Both the position numbers and the translations under genes were made by a program. Shown in pieces: positions 55,296 to 63,567 of a stretch of 64,000 nucleotides of DNA. The DNA is taken from assembly GCF_000775915.1 (NCBI RefSeq), contig NZ_BBLT01000009.1, positions 62,001-126,000 on the forward strand. Reading direction: 5' to 3'. Numbering within the stretch: position 1 is the stretch's first letter; the number at the start of each line of letters is the position of its first letter. Below the pieces are notes generated by a model, which was not told the origin of the DNA, searched no databases, and saw only the letters and a list, made by a program, of their open reading frames with translations. Origin of the DNA: Sporocytophaga myxococcoides. GTDB lineage: Bacteria > Bacteroidota > Bacteroidia > Cytophagales > Cytophagaceae.

Positions 55296-55772
55296 ATGGA
55301 AGAGAGAGCATTAAAGTTTATGAAGATGGCCGTTGACCTTTCACATCAAGGACATAGAAATAATATGGGCGGTCCTTTCGGCGCTATTGTAGTTAAAGGA
55401 GATGAAGTAGTTGGCAGGGGTTATAATCAGGTTACGTCCTCCAATGATCCTACGGCACACGCTGAGGTGGTAGCGATCAGAGATGCCTGCAAAAATCTCA
55501 ATACTTACCAGCTTGCCGGTTGTGAGATTTATACCAGCTGCGAGCCTTGTCCCATGTGTCTGGGAGCTATATACTGGGCAAGGCCGGATAAAATATACTT
55601 TGGCAATACACGTGAAGATGCTGCTGCCATTGGCTTTGACGATTCAATGATTTATGAGGAAATGAAAAAATTAATAGCAGAAAGAAAAATTCCGATTATG
55701 CAGATCGGACAAGAACATGCCATTAAAGCTTTTCATGAGTGGAAGGCGAAGGGAGATAAGACTGAATATTAG
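55296..55772 (+). CDS. guaD: guanine deaminase
   Basis: 158 residues, the size of the bacterial CDA-fold guanine deaminase. The zinc site is visible as PTAHAEVVAIRDAC (His and catalytic Glu) and TSCEPCPMCLGAIYWARPDK (PCxxC). NMGGPFGAIVVKGDEVVGRG, GFDDSMIYEEM and a C-terminal FHEWKAKGDKTEY agree well with the GuaD subfamily rather than tRNA adenosine deaminase TadA. It converts guanine to xanthine in purine salvage. The gene is followed by two copies of a palindromic repeat. Confidence 0.9.
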   Translation: MEERALKFMKMAVDLSHQGHRNNMGGPFGAIVVKGDEVVGRGYNQVTSSNDPTAHAEVVAIRDACKNLNTYQLAGCEIYTSCEPCPMCLGAIYWARPDKIYFGNTREDAAAIGFDDSMIYEEMKKLIAERKIPIMQIGQEHAIKAFHEWKAKGDKTEY

Positions 55773-55778
55773 TCTACC

Positions 55779-55802
55779 TAGAGATGCCATGCATAACGTC
55801 TC
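55779..55802. repeat. palindromic repeat, copy 1
   Basis: TAGAGATGCCATGCATAACG then TCTC, imperfect palindrome related to copies at 55864, 59601 and 59841 (shared GAGA.GCCATG / CGTCTC parts). It follows guaD by six bases. Confidence 0.6.
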
Positions 55803-55863
55803 AAAAGCTTTGATAAAGAACTATTAAAATGTTTCCTGTTTATTAATATGCTACACCAGTAAA

Positions 55864-55891
55864 TAGAGAGACTCCAGCATGGCGTCTCTAC
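55864..55891. repeat. palindromic repeat, copy 2
   Basis: AGAGACTCCAGC followed by ATGGCGTCTCTAC; the GGCGTCTCTAC arm matches the reverse of copy 3. It lies at the end of the dGTPase gene. Confidence 0.65.
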
Positions 55892-57288
55892 TTGAGCTCA
55901 GGCAATGCTATACCCTTAATCTTACGATAAAGATCCACAGCATAGATATCCGTCATACCTGAAACAAAGTCCACGACAGACTGCAATCGGAAATAAAGGT
56001 TATTGTCTTCTCCTTTATACTTAAACTGATCAGGCAGCAGTCGCATCAATTTGGGCGATGTTGCTTTGTCAGGCTGAATAATTGCGGGCACAAACTCTTC
56101 CAGTATACCTCCCAGTATTTTATATCCGGCAAGTTCTATCTCTATTGCTGAGCGGTAATTGTAAATTTCTTCATTAGAAATTTGTTTCAATTCCTGAAAT
56201 GGTTTACAGATATGACCTCCAAGATCGTCGGTAAGACTTTTTTCATAAGTTCCGGAAAGAATAGCTTCTCTGTTTTCCCAAAAAATATCAGAACATCTTT
56301 CAATCAAAATGGAAATGATCTTAGCTCTCAGGAAAGCAATTTTTTGTTTGTCATCTACAATCGCATCTACAACTGATTTGATTTTACTCCTGCTGTCCCT
56401 CTCTGCATTTTCCTGAAAGAACTCCAGAAGCACTTCAATTGCTTTTTTCAGCGTGATGATCTTGAGCCTGTATGCATCTTCCCAATCAATCAATTGATAA
56501 CATATATCATCTGCTGCCTCAACCAGAAATACGAAGGGATGACGGGCATAGATCAACTCTCTTCCACTTGAATTTGAGATAAGTCCGAATTCATTTGCTA
56601 TCTTTAAAAAAGTTTCTCTTTCAGAATCAAAGAACCCATACTTCTTGCGGCTCAATACCTGCTTGCTCATTCCTGCACCTGACTCGCATGGGTATTTGAT
56701 CATAGATGCAAGCGTGGTATAAGTCAGCCTCATACCTCCTGGAGTATTTTCATTGAAATGATGCGTTAATAGTCTGAGACCATTTGCATTGCCTTCAAAA
56801 TTAGTGAGGTCCTTATATTGATTGTTGTTTAGATTTTCCCGGATAAAAGATTTTTCCTTTTCAGACAGGTTCAGAAAGTATGCAGAAATAGCTTTTTCAC
56901 CTGAGTGTCCAAACGGCGGATTCCCAATATCATGTGCAAGGCAGGCCGCTGAAATGACCGATCCAAGCTCGTAGTTATAAAATCTCTGGAAAGTCGGATT
57001 ATCAGATTCATAATTCTCCGCAATTCTTTGTCCGATAATGCTCCCGAGGGACCTGCCCACACAAGCCACTTCAAGACTGTGAGTTAACCTGTTATGAACA
57101 AAAATACTTCCCGGCAACGGAAATACCTGTGTCTTGTTCTGCAATCTTCTGAAGGGCGAAGAAAATATAAGTCTGTCATAATCTATCTGATAAGGATTTC
57201 TTACAGAATCCTGACCTTCCGTATATTTATGTTCCTGGCCCAGTCTCTTCGGGCTGTACAATCTATTCCAATCGAGCATATTAAGCAA
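55888..57288 (-). CDS. dgt: deoxyguanosinetriphosphate triphosphohydrolase
   Basis: 466 residues, standard length for dGTPase. The HD-domain metal ligands are seen in FVHNRLTHSLEVACVGRSLG, LAHDIGNPPFGHSGEKAIS and FLVEAADDICYQLIDWEDAY. It hydrolyses dGTP to deoxyguanosine and triphosphate. The N-terminus (MLNMLDWNRLYSPKRLG) has two possible Met starts; 57288 or nine bases later are equally acceptable. It is divergent from recQ and shares its intergenic region; the adjacent guaD gives a purine theme. Confidence 0.94.
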   Translation of the reverse strand: MLNMLDWNRLYSPKRLGQEHKYTEGQDSVRNPYQIDYDRLIFSSPFRRLQNKTQVFPLPGSIFVHNRLTHSLEVACVGRSLGSIIGQRIAENYESDNPTFQRFYNYELGSVISAACLAHDIGNPPFGHSGEKAISAYFLNLSEKEKSFIRENLNNNQYKDLTNFEGNANGLRLLTHHFNENTPGGMRLTYTTLASMIKYPCESGAGMSKQVLSRKKYGFFDSERETFLKIANEFGLISNSSGRELIYARHPFVFLVEAADDICYQLIDWEDAYRLKIITLKKAIEVLLEFFQENAERDSRSKIKSVVDAIVDDKQKIAFLRAKIISILIERCSDIFWENREAILSGTYEKSLTDDLGGHICKPFQELKQISNEEIYNYRSAIEIELAGYKILGGILEEFVPAIIQPDKATSPKLMRLLPDQFKYKGEDNNLYFRLQSVVDFVSGMTDIYAVDLYRKIKGIALPELK

Positions 57289-57471
57289 TTGCGGAAAATA
57301 AGTTCACCGCAGTTTATTCTGTAAATTTAAAACTAATAATTGCTTTTACCCAACATTCTCCCAATGTTCTAATTTGTAATCCTTTAAAGTTGGATTACCA
57401 ATATCAGTTACTTCTGAAATTTTTCACTCCTTTTATTTATATTTGAAACTGATTCGACCAGCTAAATAAAA

Positions 57472-59604
57472 ATGGACAAGAAAAAATACCTTAAACAATA
57501 CTGGGGCTATGATACCTTTCGCCCCCACCAGGAAACAATAGTAGATCTGGTTTTGCAGAAAAAAGATGTAATGGTCATTATGCCTACAGGTGGTGGTAAA
57601 TCTCTTTGCTACCAGTTACCTGCAATGATAATGGAAGGTATGGCGATAGTGGTCTCTCCTCTTATCTCACTTATGAAAGATCAGGTGGAAGCGCTCAAAG
57701 CCAATGGTATTTCAGCAGAATTTTATAACAGCAGTCTTCCATCAGAATATCTGATGTCCATTGAAAGAAACTGTCTCAATGGTAATGTTAAGATATTGTA
57801 TGTATCTCCTGAGAAAGTTGTAAACACAGGGTTCATTCATTTCCTTGAAAGATTAAGGATTAGCCTTATTGCAATTGACGAAGCCCATTGCGTCTCATTC
57901 TGGGGGCATGACTTCAGACCAGAATATGCTCAGCTAAAAAGACTAAAAGATTTTTTTCCCAATGTACCTTTCATTGCCCTTACTGCCACTGCCGACAAAG
58001 TAACAAGAAAAGATATTCTGGCCCAGCTCGGCATGGAAGAAGCGGAGACCTTTATTTCCAGCTTTGACAGGCCTAATCTGAGCTTAAAGGTATTACCAGG
58101 CAGAGATCGATATAAATACATTTCCAATTTTATATCAAAAAGAGGAACACAGGCGGGTATCATTTATTGCCTGAGCAGAAAAGAATGTGAAAAGCTTGCA
58201 GGAAAACTGCGTGAAAACGGATTCAATGCAGAATTCTATCACGCAGGTATGGATGCCGATGCCAGGTCTAAAGTTCAGGAAAATTTTATAAAGGATGAAA
58301 TTCAGATCATCTGTGCCACCATTGCTTTTGGCATGGGAATCGACAAACCTAATGTCCGCTGGGTCATTCATTACAGCCTGCCAAAGAACATGGAAAATTT
58401 TTACCAGGAAATAGGAAGAGCAGGCAGAGACGGATTAGCATCGGATACTATATTATTTTACAGCTTCAGAGACTATACCTGGCAGCTTGAGTTGCTTGAA
58501 GAAAAAACAGGAGAAAGAAAAGAACTTCAGAGGGCCAAATTGGAAAGGATGAAACAGTATGCGGAAGCGGATATTTGCAGAAGGAGAATTTTACTAAGCT
58601 ATTTTAACGAAAATACAGAAAAAGATTGTGGCAATTGCGACGTCTGCAAAAATCCCCCGTCAAGATTTGAAGGAACTGTTTATGCACAAAAGGCTCTGTC
58701 AGCCATTGCCAGAGCAAATGAAAAAATAGCCCTGGGAATGCTCATTGACATTCTTAGGGGTTCAATGAATAAAAACGTTTTGGAAAAAGGTTATCAGCAA
58801 ATGAAAACTTTCGGAGCTGGAAAAGACCTAAGATACGAAGAATGGAGCGAATACATCATGCAAATGCTGAATATGGGTGTAATAGACATTGCATACGATG
58901 ATGGTCATTCATTTAAAATCAATGAAAAAAGCAAGTCTGTTCTCAAAGGAGAAAGTTCTGTATCACTTGTAAAATTCAGACCTATGGCTGAGAAGATGGC
59001 TGAAATGAGTGAAAAGAATAATGAGAAATCTGACAAGGAACTTAGAGATGAGCGACTGTTTGAAAGACTTAAAAAGCTTCGCAAAGGTCTTGCAGATGCG
59101 ATGGCTGTTCCGGCTTATATCATCTTTAATGATGCCACACTATCTGAACTTGTTGCAAGGAAGCCGGTTAGTCCGCTTGAACTCAAAGGTATTCAGGGTA
59201 TTGGAGAAGAGAAGTTCAGAAGATATGGGCATGAGTTTTTAAACGAGATCATTTCTTTTGTACAGGAAGAGGCCGGACAAGGCCCTAAAATAAAAGGAAG
59301 TACGTATGTTCTTACTTTTGAAATGCTGAAACAAAATCTCAGCATCGAAGAAATTTCTGCAAGACGTAATTTAAGTCAGGTTACCATCTTTTCACACCTT
59401 GCTTATCTTTTTGAGAAAGGTTACGATATTGATTTAAAGAAATACATTACCAATACCGAATTGACTGAAATTACCCAAGCAATCAATATTGTGGGAATGG
59501 ATAAAAATCAGCTAAAGCCTGTATTTGAACACCTAAATGGCAAATATGAATATCATAAAATAAGATTAGCTACTGCCATTATGACCAAAGAATTAAGTTC
59601 GTAG
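57472..59604 (+). CDS. recQ: ATP-dependent DNA helicase RecQ
   Basis: 710 residues. Motif I MPTGGGKSLCYQLPA, motif II IDEAHC, motif III ALTATADKVTRKDIL, motif V/VI FGMGIDKPNVRWVIHYSLPK and QEIGRAGRDG are all intact. The RQC zinc cysteines are present (CRRRILLSYF and CGNCDVCKNPP), then a winged-helix part, an HRDC domain (LFERLKKLRKGLADAMAVPA) and a C-terminal helical HTH module (MLKQNLSIEEISARRNLSQV). It unwinds DNA in recombination and fork repair. It stands alone and is followed by two palindromic repeats. Confidence 0.96.
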   Translation: MDKKKYLKQYWGYDTFRPHQETIVDLVLQKKDVMVIMPTGGGKSLCYQLPAMIMEGMAIVVSPLISLMKDQVEALKANGISAEFYNSSLPSEYLMSIERNCLNGNVKILYVSPEKVVNTGFIHFLERLRISLIAIDEAHCVSFWGHDFRPEYAQLKRLKDFFPNVPFIALTATADKVTRKDILAQLGMEEAETFISSFDRPNLSLKVLPGRDRYKYISNFISKRGTQAGIIYCLSRKECEKLAGKLRENGFNAEFYHAGMDADARSKVQENFIKDEIQIICATIAFGMGIDKPNVRWVIHYSLPKNMENFYQEIGRAGRDGLASDTILFYSFRDYTWQLELLEEKTGERKELQRAKLERMKQYAEADICRRRILLSYFNENTEKDCGNCDVCKNPPSRFEGTVYAQKALSAIARANEKIALGMLIDILRGSMNKNVLEKGYQQMKTFGAGKDLRYEEWSEYIMQMLNMGVIDIAYDDGHSFKINEKSKSVLKGESSVSLVKFRPMAEKMAEMSEKNNEKSDKELRDERLFERLKKLRKGLADAMAVPAYIIFNDATLSELVARKPVSPLELKGIQGIGEEKFRRYGHEFLNEIISFVQEEAGQGPKIKGSTYVLTFEMLKQNLSIEEISARRNLSQVTIFSHLAYLFEKGYDIDLKKYITNTELTEITQAINIVGMDKNQLKPVFEHLNGKYEYHKIRLATAIMTKELSS

Positions 59605-59627
59605 AGACACCATGCTGACGTCTCTCT
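59601..59627. repeat. palindromic repeat, copy 3
   Basis: GTAGAGACACCATGCTGACG then TCTCTCT, overlapping the stop codon of recQ. The arms GAGAC..CATG / GACGTCTC relate it to the three other copies. Confidence 0.65.
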
Positions 59628-59931
59628 ATCCATCACGGACAAGACATACTATTTCTCAGGATATAAAATAAATATTATTACTATCTTCAAATTTTTACCA
59701 TTGTTCATTATCAGATTCATTATCAGAATTTCATAGATACAGGCATGGACCTCCATCAATGAACAATATCTTTTTTTTTGAATATTGAATAAAGATTTTT
59801 TTCCTCATCATTTCCATTGTCGCTCATTATCTAAATTTTTGAGACGCCAGACATGGCATCTCTACAGATGGCAATCAATACCAATCCTTTATTTTTTCAA
59901 CTGAATTACATATTGGATTAAACTTATTTTT
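59605..59931. other. intergenic region with repeat copies
   Basis: About 327 bases after recQ. It contains palindromic repeat copies at its start and at 59841-59865 and a poly-T stretch near 59771. No ORF or RNA gene is recognised. Confidence 0.5.
59841..59865. repeat. palindromic repeat, copy 4
   Basis: GAGACGCCAGACATGGCATC then TCTAC; arms GAGACGCCA / TGGCATCTC with a short centre. Together with copy 3 it brackets the non-coding stretch after recQ. Confidence 0.65.
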
Positions 59932-60432
59932 ATAAAAGCATTAAATCTAACTATTCTCTCATTAGTACTTTTTTCTATCGTATCATGCAAAAAAGACCCT
60001 TCCATTTACAGTTTATGGACTAATAGAATCGATGAACTTAGAATCCACAACCAAGGTAAGGTGATCATTAACAGAAGTATTTATGGAGCCTTAACACTTA
60101 CTGAAGGAGATTGTATGCCCAAGTTAGGTGGAAATAGCTGCAAAACTTACCCTGTGAGACGCAAAATAAGGGTATATGAATATCCCGAAAACAAGATGTG
60201 GAAGGCTATGAGCCTTATTATAAAAAAGTAAACACCAACATAATAACAACAACCATTACTGATGACGAAGGATTTTTCCAACTTCAGCTTCCCTCCTGCT
60301 CAATATTCTGTTTTCATTGAAGAAAAAGGGAAATTATATGCTTCAAATGATGATGGTACTGGAAGCTTAAGTCCTTTTACTATAAGCACGGGAATTAACG
60401 AGATTTATCCATTATGCTGCTTATTAAGCTAA
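59932..60432 (+). pseudogene. decayed lipoprotein with carboxypeptidase-regulatory-like fold
   Basis: A coding trace across three frame segments. Segment 1 reads KALNLTILSLVLFSIVSCKK (lipoprotein signal) and later TLTEGDCMPKLGG and YPVRRKIRVYEYPENK. One A is missing near 60194-60195, after which frame 2 continues DVEGYEPYYKKVNTNIITTT and TDDEGFFQLQLP. One extra C at 60291-60293 returns to frame 1 with PPAQYSVFIEEKGKLYAS, ending at 60432. The start codon position holds ATA, not ATG. The reconstructed protein would be about 165 residues. The start loss plus two indels argue for decay rather than single read errors. Confidence 0.65.
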
Positions 60433-60538
60433 AAAAACACTGACAATCAAAACATTACTCCCAGACTGAAATATTCTCTACCCTAATGGAACAATTTTAT
60501 TAGTAAATTGTTTAGAATCTGTAACAAAAAAATATCCT

Positions 60539-60751
60539 ATGGACTCTGGAGAAATAAATAATTACCGAGGAAAAGAGGTTATTGTCATTACCAAAGATAA
60601 TCATCATTACCAGGGGCAGCTAGTTGGCTTCAAGAACAAACCTGACTCTCAGGAATATTCACATTTGTTTATTTTACTCCCGAATACAACATACGTCGAC
60701 GTACCTTTTGGAGACATCACCGGAATTGAGCCTGGAAGATTTGAAATGTAA
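60539..60751 (+). CDS. small hypothetical protein
   Basis: 70 residues, predicted beta-rich: NNYRGKEVIVITKDNHHYQG, QLVGFKNK and YVDVPFGDITGIEPGRF. The pattern of a short barrel with a final IxGIE resembles Sm-like or other small beta-barrel folds (weak). It is cytosolic, 91 bases upstream of the LytS-like kinase gene on the same strand. Function unknown. Confidence 0.6.
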   Translation: MDSGEINNYRGKEVIVITKDNHHYQGQLVGFKNKPDSQEYSHLFILLPNTTYVDVPFGDITGIEPGRFEM

Positions 60752-60842
60752 ATTGCTGAGCTCAAAAATCAATTGGTATACAAAAATTTCCGTCTCGTAT
60801 ATAAATCTGCCGCTTGTCGGAAAACCTTTATAAATTTGGATA

Positions 60843-61928
60843 ATGAATAATTCAATATCCATGAAAGAGGTTCTTTTCAAGAGAAATTATTTCAAAATTT
60901 TTCTTCATATCATTTGGTGGACAATATTTATCCTTTATCCGTTTTTCCTTGGAATTCCGGTACAGGAAAATATTCTGCTGAAAATCCTTTTCAATACTTC
61001 GCTTCTGATACTATTCTTTTATCTGAACAGTGACTTTTTGATCCCCAAAATCCTGACAAAAGGTCGTATCGTTTTATACCTGTCTTCAGTGTTTTTCATA
61101 ATCAGCATTATTGTCTCGGCAGACGTTTTTTCATCAAGATATCTTAATGTGCATGAAGTCACAAAAATAAAATCTACCAGACCCGACAAAACTTCCAGGA
61201 AGCAATACCCCCGCCCTCAGGACAATCCGATAAGAAAGTCTACAAGACCGTTCTTCTCGGCAATATTTATACTCGCTCTAAGTACCAGTTATCGTTTACT
61301 CTATGATTATTTTACCAGTGAACGCAAAAGAAATGAACTTGAGAATCAAACCCTTGTTTCTGAACTTTCTTTTTTAAAGTCACAGGTGAGTCCTCATTTC
61401 TTGTTTAATACACTTAACAATATTTATAGCTTATCATTAAGCAATACACCAAAGGCTTCTGAAGCGATTTTAAAGCTATCTCACCTGCTCAGATACATGC
61501 TCTATGAAACCAATGAGACCTCGGTAAACCTGGATAAGGAAATTGATTATATCAATGATTATATTGAACTTCAAAAGATGCGTTTCAGCAATGAAGTTAC
61601 AATTGAGTATAATACAAATGGCAACTTTCAAACGAAAGAGATCGCTCCTATGCTGCTGATTCCCTTTATTGAAAATGCCTTCAAACATGGTATCAGTTAT
61701 TCAAAAAAATCCGTAATAAAGATCCTGATTGAACTGAAGGACCAAGAATTATCCTTAAAAGTTGAAAATTCATTTGACAAGAATAAAGAAAAGGATAGTT
61801 CATCCGGTATTGGTCTCGTAAATATACAGAGACGGCTCGATCTTCTATATCCGCTGAGATACAACCTAAAGTTGAATGATCAGAATGAACTTTTTATTGT
61901 TGACTTAAAAATTAATTTACGTTCATGA
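60843..61928 (+). CDS. LytS/YehU-type sensor histidine kinase
   Basis: 361 residues. Four hydrophobic helices in residues 15-160 are followed by a kinase of the His_kinase family: phospho-His region LVSELSFLKSQVSPHFLFNT with LNNIYSLSL, then LLIPFIENAFKHGIS (N-box) and SSGIGLVNIQRRLDLLYP. A second ATG six codons later (60861) is also possible. It overlaps the LytTR regulator gene by four bases, giving a classical two-component pair. Confidence 0.92.
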   Translation: MNNSISMKEVLFKRNYFKIFLHIIWWTIFILYPFFLGIPVQENILLKILFNTSLLILFFYLNSDFLIPKILTKGRIVLYLSSVFFIISIIVSADVFSSRYLNVHEVTKIKSTRPDKTSRKQYPRPQDNPIRKSTRPFFSAIFILALSTSYRLLYDYFTSERKRNELENQTLVSELSFLKSQVSPHFLFNTLNNIYSLSLSNTPKASEAILKLSHLLRYMLYETNETSVNLDKEIDYINDYIELQKMRFSNEVTIEYNTNGNFQTKEIAPMLLIPFIENAFKHGISYSKKSVIKILIELKDQELSLKVENSFDKNKEKDSSSGIGLVNIQRRLDLLYPLRYNLKLNDQNELFIVDLKINLRS

Positions 61929-62623
61929 TTCGTTGCATCGCTATAGATGATGAGCCTCTGGCACTTGACATCATTGAAAATTATATATCCAAGCTTCCGG
62001 AACTGAAACTTGAAGGCCGTTATACCAATCCATTGGAAGCACTGGATGTATTGAATAAAAATACGGTTGACCTGTTATTCTTAGATATACAAATGTCTGA
62101 GCTCTCAGGAATTCAGCTTCTGAAGGCCTTGCCAAATCCTCCTGTAGTAATATTTACCACAGCTTATCAAAAGTATGCTTTGGAAGGATATGAGTTAGAT
62201 GTAGCCGATTATCTTTTAAAACCTATCCCCTTTGAAAGGTTTTTAAAGGCCGTCAATAAAGTAAAAGATTTACTCTCTCTTCAAAGAAACACTACGGACC
62301 AAAATCCTTTAAAAGACTACATATTTGTAAAGTCAGATTATCAGTTGGTAAAAATAAATCTGGATGATATCATATACATAGAAGGCTTAAAGGACTACGT
62401 TAAAATATTCGCCGGAACAAAACCCATCTTTGCTCATCAGAATATGAAGTCGATTGAAAGCAAGCTTACCAATGACTTTCTAAGAATACACAAATCCTAT
62501 ATCATATCATTAAAAAAGATTGAAGCCGTTCAGAAGAACATGGTCAGAATAGCAGGATTAGAGCTGCCTGTAGGAGAAATGTATAAGGAACAGTTGTTTA
62601 AAATTATTAATGAGAATAGTTGA
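61925..62623 (+). CDS. LytTR-family response regulator
   Basis: 232 residues. The receiver has IAIDDEPLALDIIENYISKL, phospho-acceptor Asp in VDLLFLDIQMSELSGIQLL and KPIPFERFLKAV. The C-terminal LytTR DNA-binding domain shows IFVKSDYQLVKINLDDIIYI, EGLKDYVKIF and FLRIHKSYIISLKKIEAVQK. It is the partner of the LytS-like kinase encoded directly upstream. The target genes cannot be told from this window. Confidence 0.95.
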   Translation: MIRCIAIDDEPLALDIIENYISKLPELKLEGRYTNPLEALDVLNKNTVDLLFLDIQMSELSGIQLLKALPNPPVVIFTTAYQKYALEGYELDVADYLLKPIPFERFLKAVNKVKDLLSLQRNTTDQNPLKDYIFVKSDYQLVKINLDDIIYIEGLKDYVKIFAGTKPIFAHQNMKSIESKLTNDFLRIHKSYIISLKKIEAVQKNMVRIAGLELPVGEMYKEQLFKIINENS

Positions 62624-62936
62624 GAGTTGATGATCCTTAGATAATTCTGTTTTATATTCTCTAATTCATCGGCAAACTTAAAAACTGATGCCTTCGCTTG
62701 AAGCCAAGGCATCAGTTGAATCAAGCTAGTTGCGCATCCAATAGAGGTATAAAGTTTGAAATTCTGAGTTTTGAGATAATAATTAAAGACTCAAAATCAA
62801 ATGACAGAGCTGTGATTAATTCCAGAATCAGATATTCGGCCATCTTAGCATTTTATTCCGTAAATGAATATTTTAATAGAGATAATAAAAAATATGCACC
62901 TCACTTGGAGAGTAAATAAACAAGCGGTGAGCAATT
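62624..62936. other. intergenic region with hairpin repeat
   Basis: About 313 bases. It contains the 31-bp hairpin repeat at 62685-62715. An open frame of about 70 codons with a TTG start (62698-62919) runs out of this hairpin; I doubt it is a gene because its start lies in the repeat, although its 3' end abuts the next gene. Confidence 0.45.
62685..62715. repeat. 31-bp hairpin repeat, copy A
   Basis: CTGATGCCTTCGCTT-G-AAGCCAAGGCATCAG, 15-bp arms with one mismatch. It is nearly identical to copy B at 63386, and the flanks to the right (GTTGAATCAAGCT and GTTGGACTAATCCAGCT) are also related. Confidence 0.8.
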
Positions 62937-63341
62937 ATGGAAGAAGAAATTACAGATAGTCCTATAGATTTTTCCGGAGGAATACTTATAAATGAATTGA
63001 CAGCTTGGATGGATGGTGGCACAATCACTTTCTACTGTGAGACTAAAGATAATAAAGGATTAGAAGTTGAGATAGTTCAGAGAGCCCAGTTGATGAAGAA
63101 AGATTCCCAAAGATTTCCCGGATCAATTTATCTTAATGGAAAACGAGTTGGAATAAGATCATCATTAGAGGAAAAAATTTTGATTGGATTAAAACGAGCA
63201 ATATTTAATGAAAAGTGTAATGAGACTGATATTGATAAAAAAAATTTAAAGAACTCAATTGATTTTATTCAATCAGATGAATTTATAAAAATTGCAAGAA
63301 TTGTAGGAAGAATAAAACTTTCTGACAACACGAGGCTATAA
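62937..63341 (+). CDS. hypothetical protein between two hairpin repeats
   Basis: 134 residues, cytosolic and mixed alpha/beta: DFSGGILINELTAWMDGGTI, FYCETKDNKGLEVEIVQRAQ, a charged central part and SDEFIKIARIVGRIKLS near the end. I do not recognise a family. It lies between the two copies of a 31-bp hairpin repeat, so it may belong to a small inserted or duplicated unit. Confidence 0.6.
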   Translation: MEEEITDSPIDFSGGILINELTAWMDGGTITFYCETKDNKGLEVEIVQRAQLMKKDSQRFPGSIYLNGKRVGIRSSLEEKILIGLKRAIFNEKCNETDIDKKNLKNSIDFIQSDEFIKIARIVGRIKLSDNTRL

Positions 63342-63385
63342 TCTATGGTCATTCGTAAATGACAAGGATATCCTTTTTTTATATT

Positions 63386-63416
63386 CTGATGCCTTCGCTT
63401 AAAGCGAAGGCATCAG
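63386..63416. repeat. 31-bp hairpin repeat, copy B
   Basis: CTGATGCCTTCGCTT-A-AAGCGAAGGCATCAG, perfect 15-bp arms, 701 bases from copy A. It follows the stop of the hypothetical gene by 45 bases and a T-run, so it can also act as a terminator. Confidence 0.8.
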
Positions 63417-63567
63417 TTGGACTAATCCAGCTTATTAACTGACAGGTTGTTACCTTCCATTTACACTCACTCCCTCCTTTCCCATTTTCCTTACCAATAA
63501 TTATCGTCTTATTGTAATTGTTTTTCCTTTTAGGTAAATTGTGTTTCCATAAAAATCTATTGATAGC

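Noticed and set aside
55779-59865. Repeats considered as a CRISPR array.
   Set aside because: Only four diverged copies, spaced irregularly by up to 3.7 kb, with no regular spacers and no cas genes.
62698-62919. Open frame of 73 codons with a TTG start.
   Set aside because: It starts within the hairpin repeat, has no good ribosome site and no recognisable motif; kept only as a doubtful remark in the intergenic entry.
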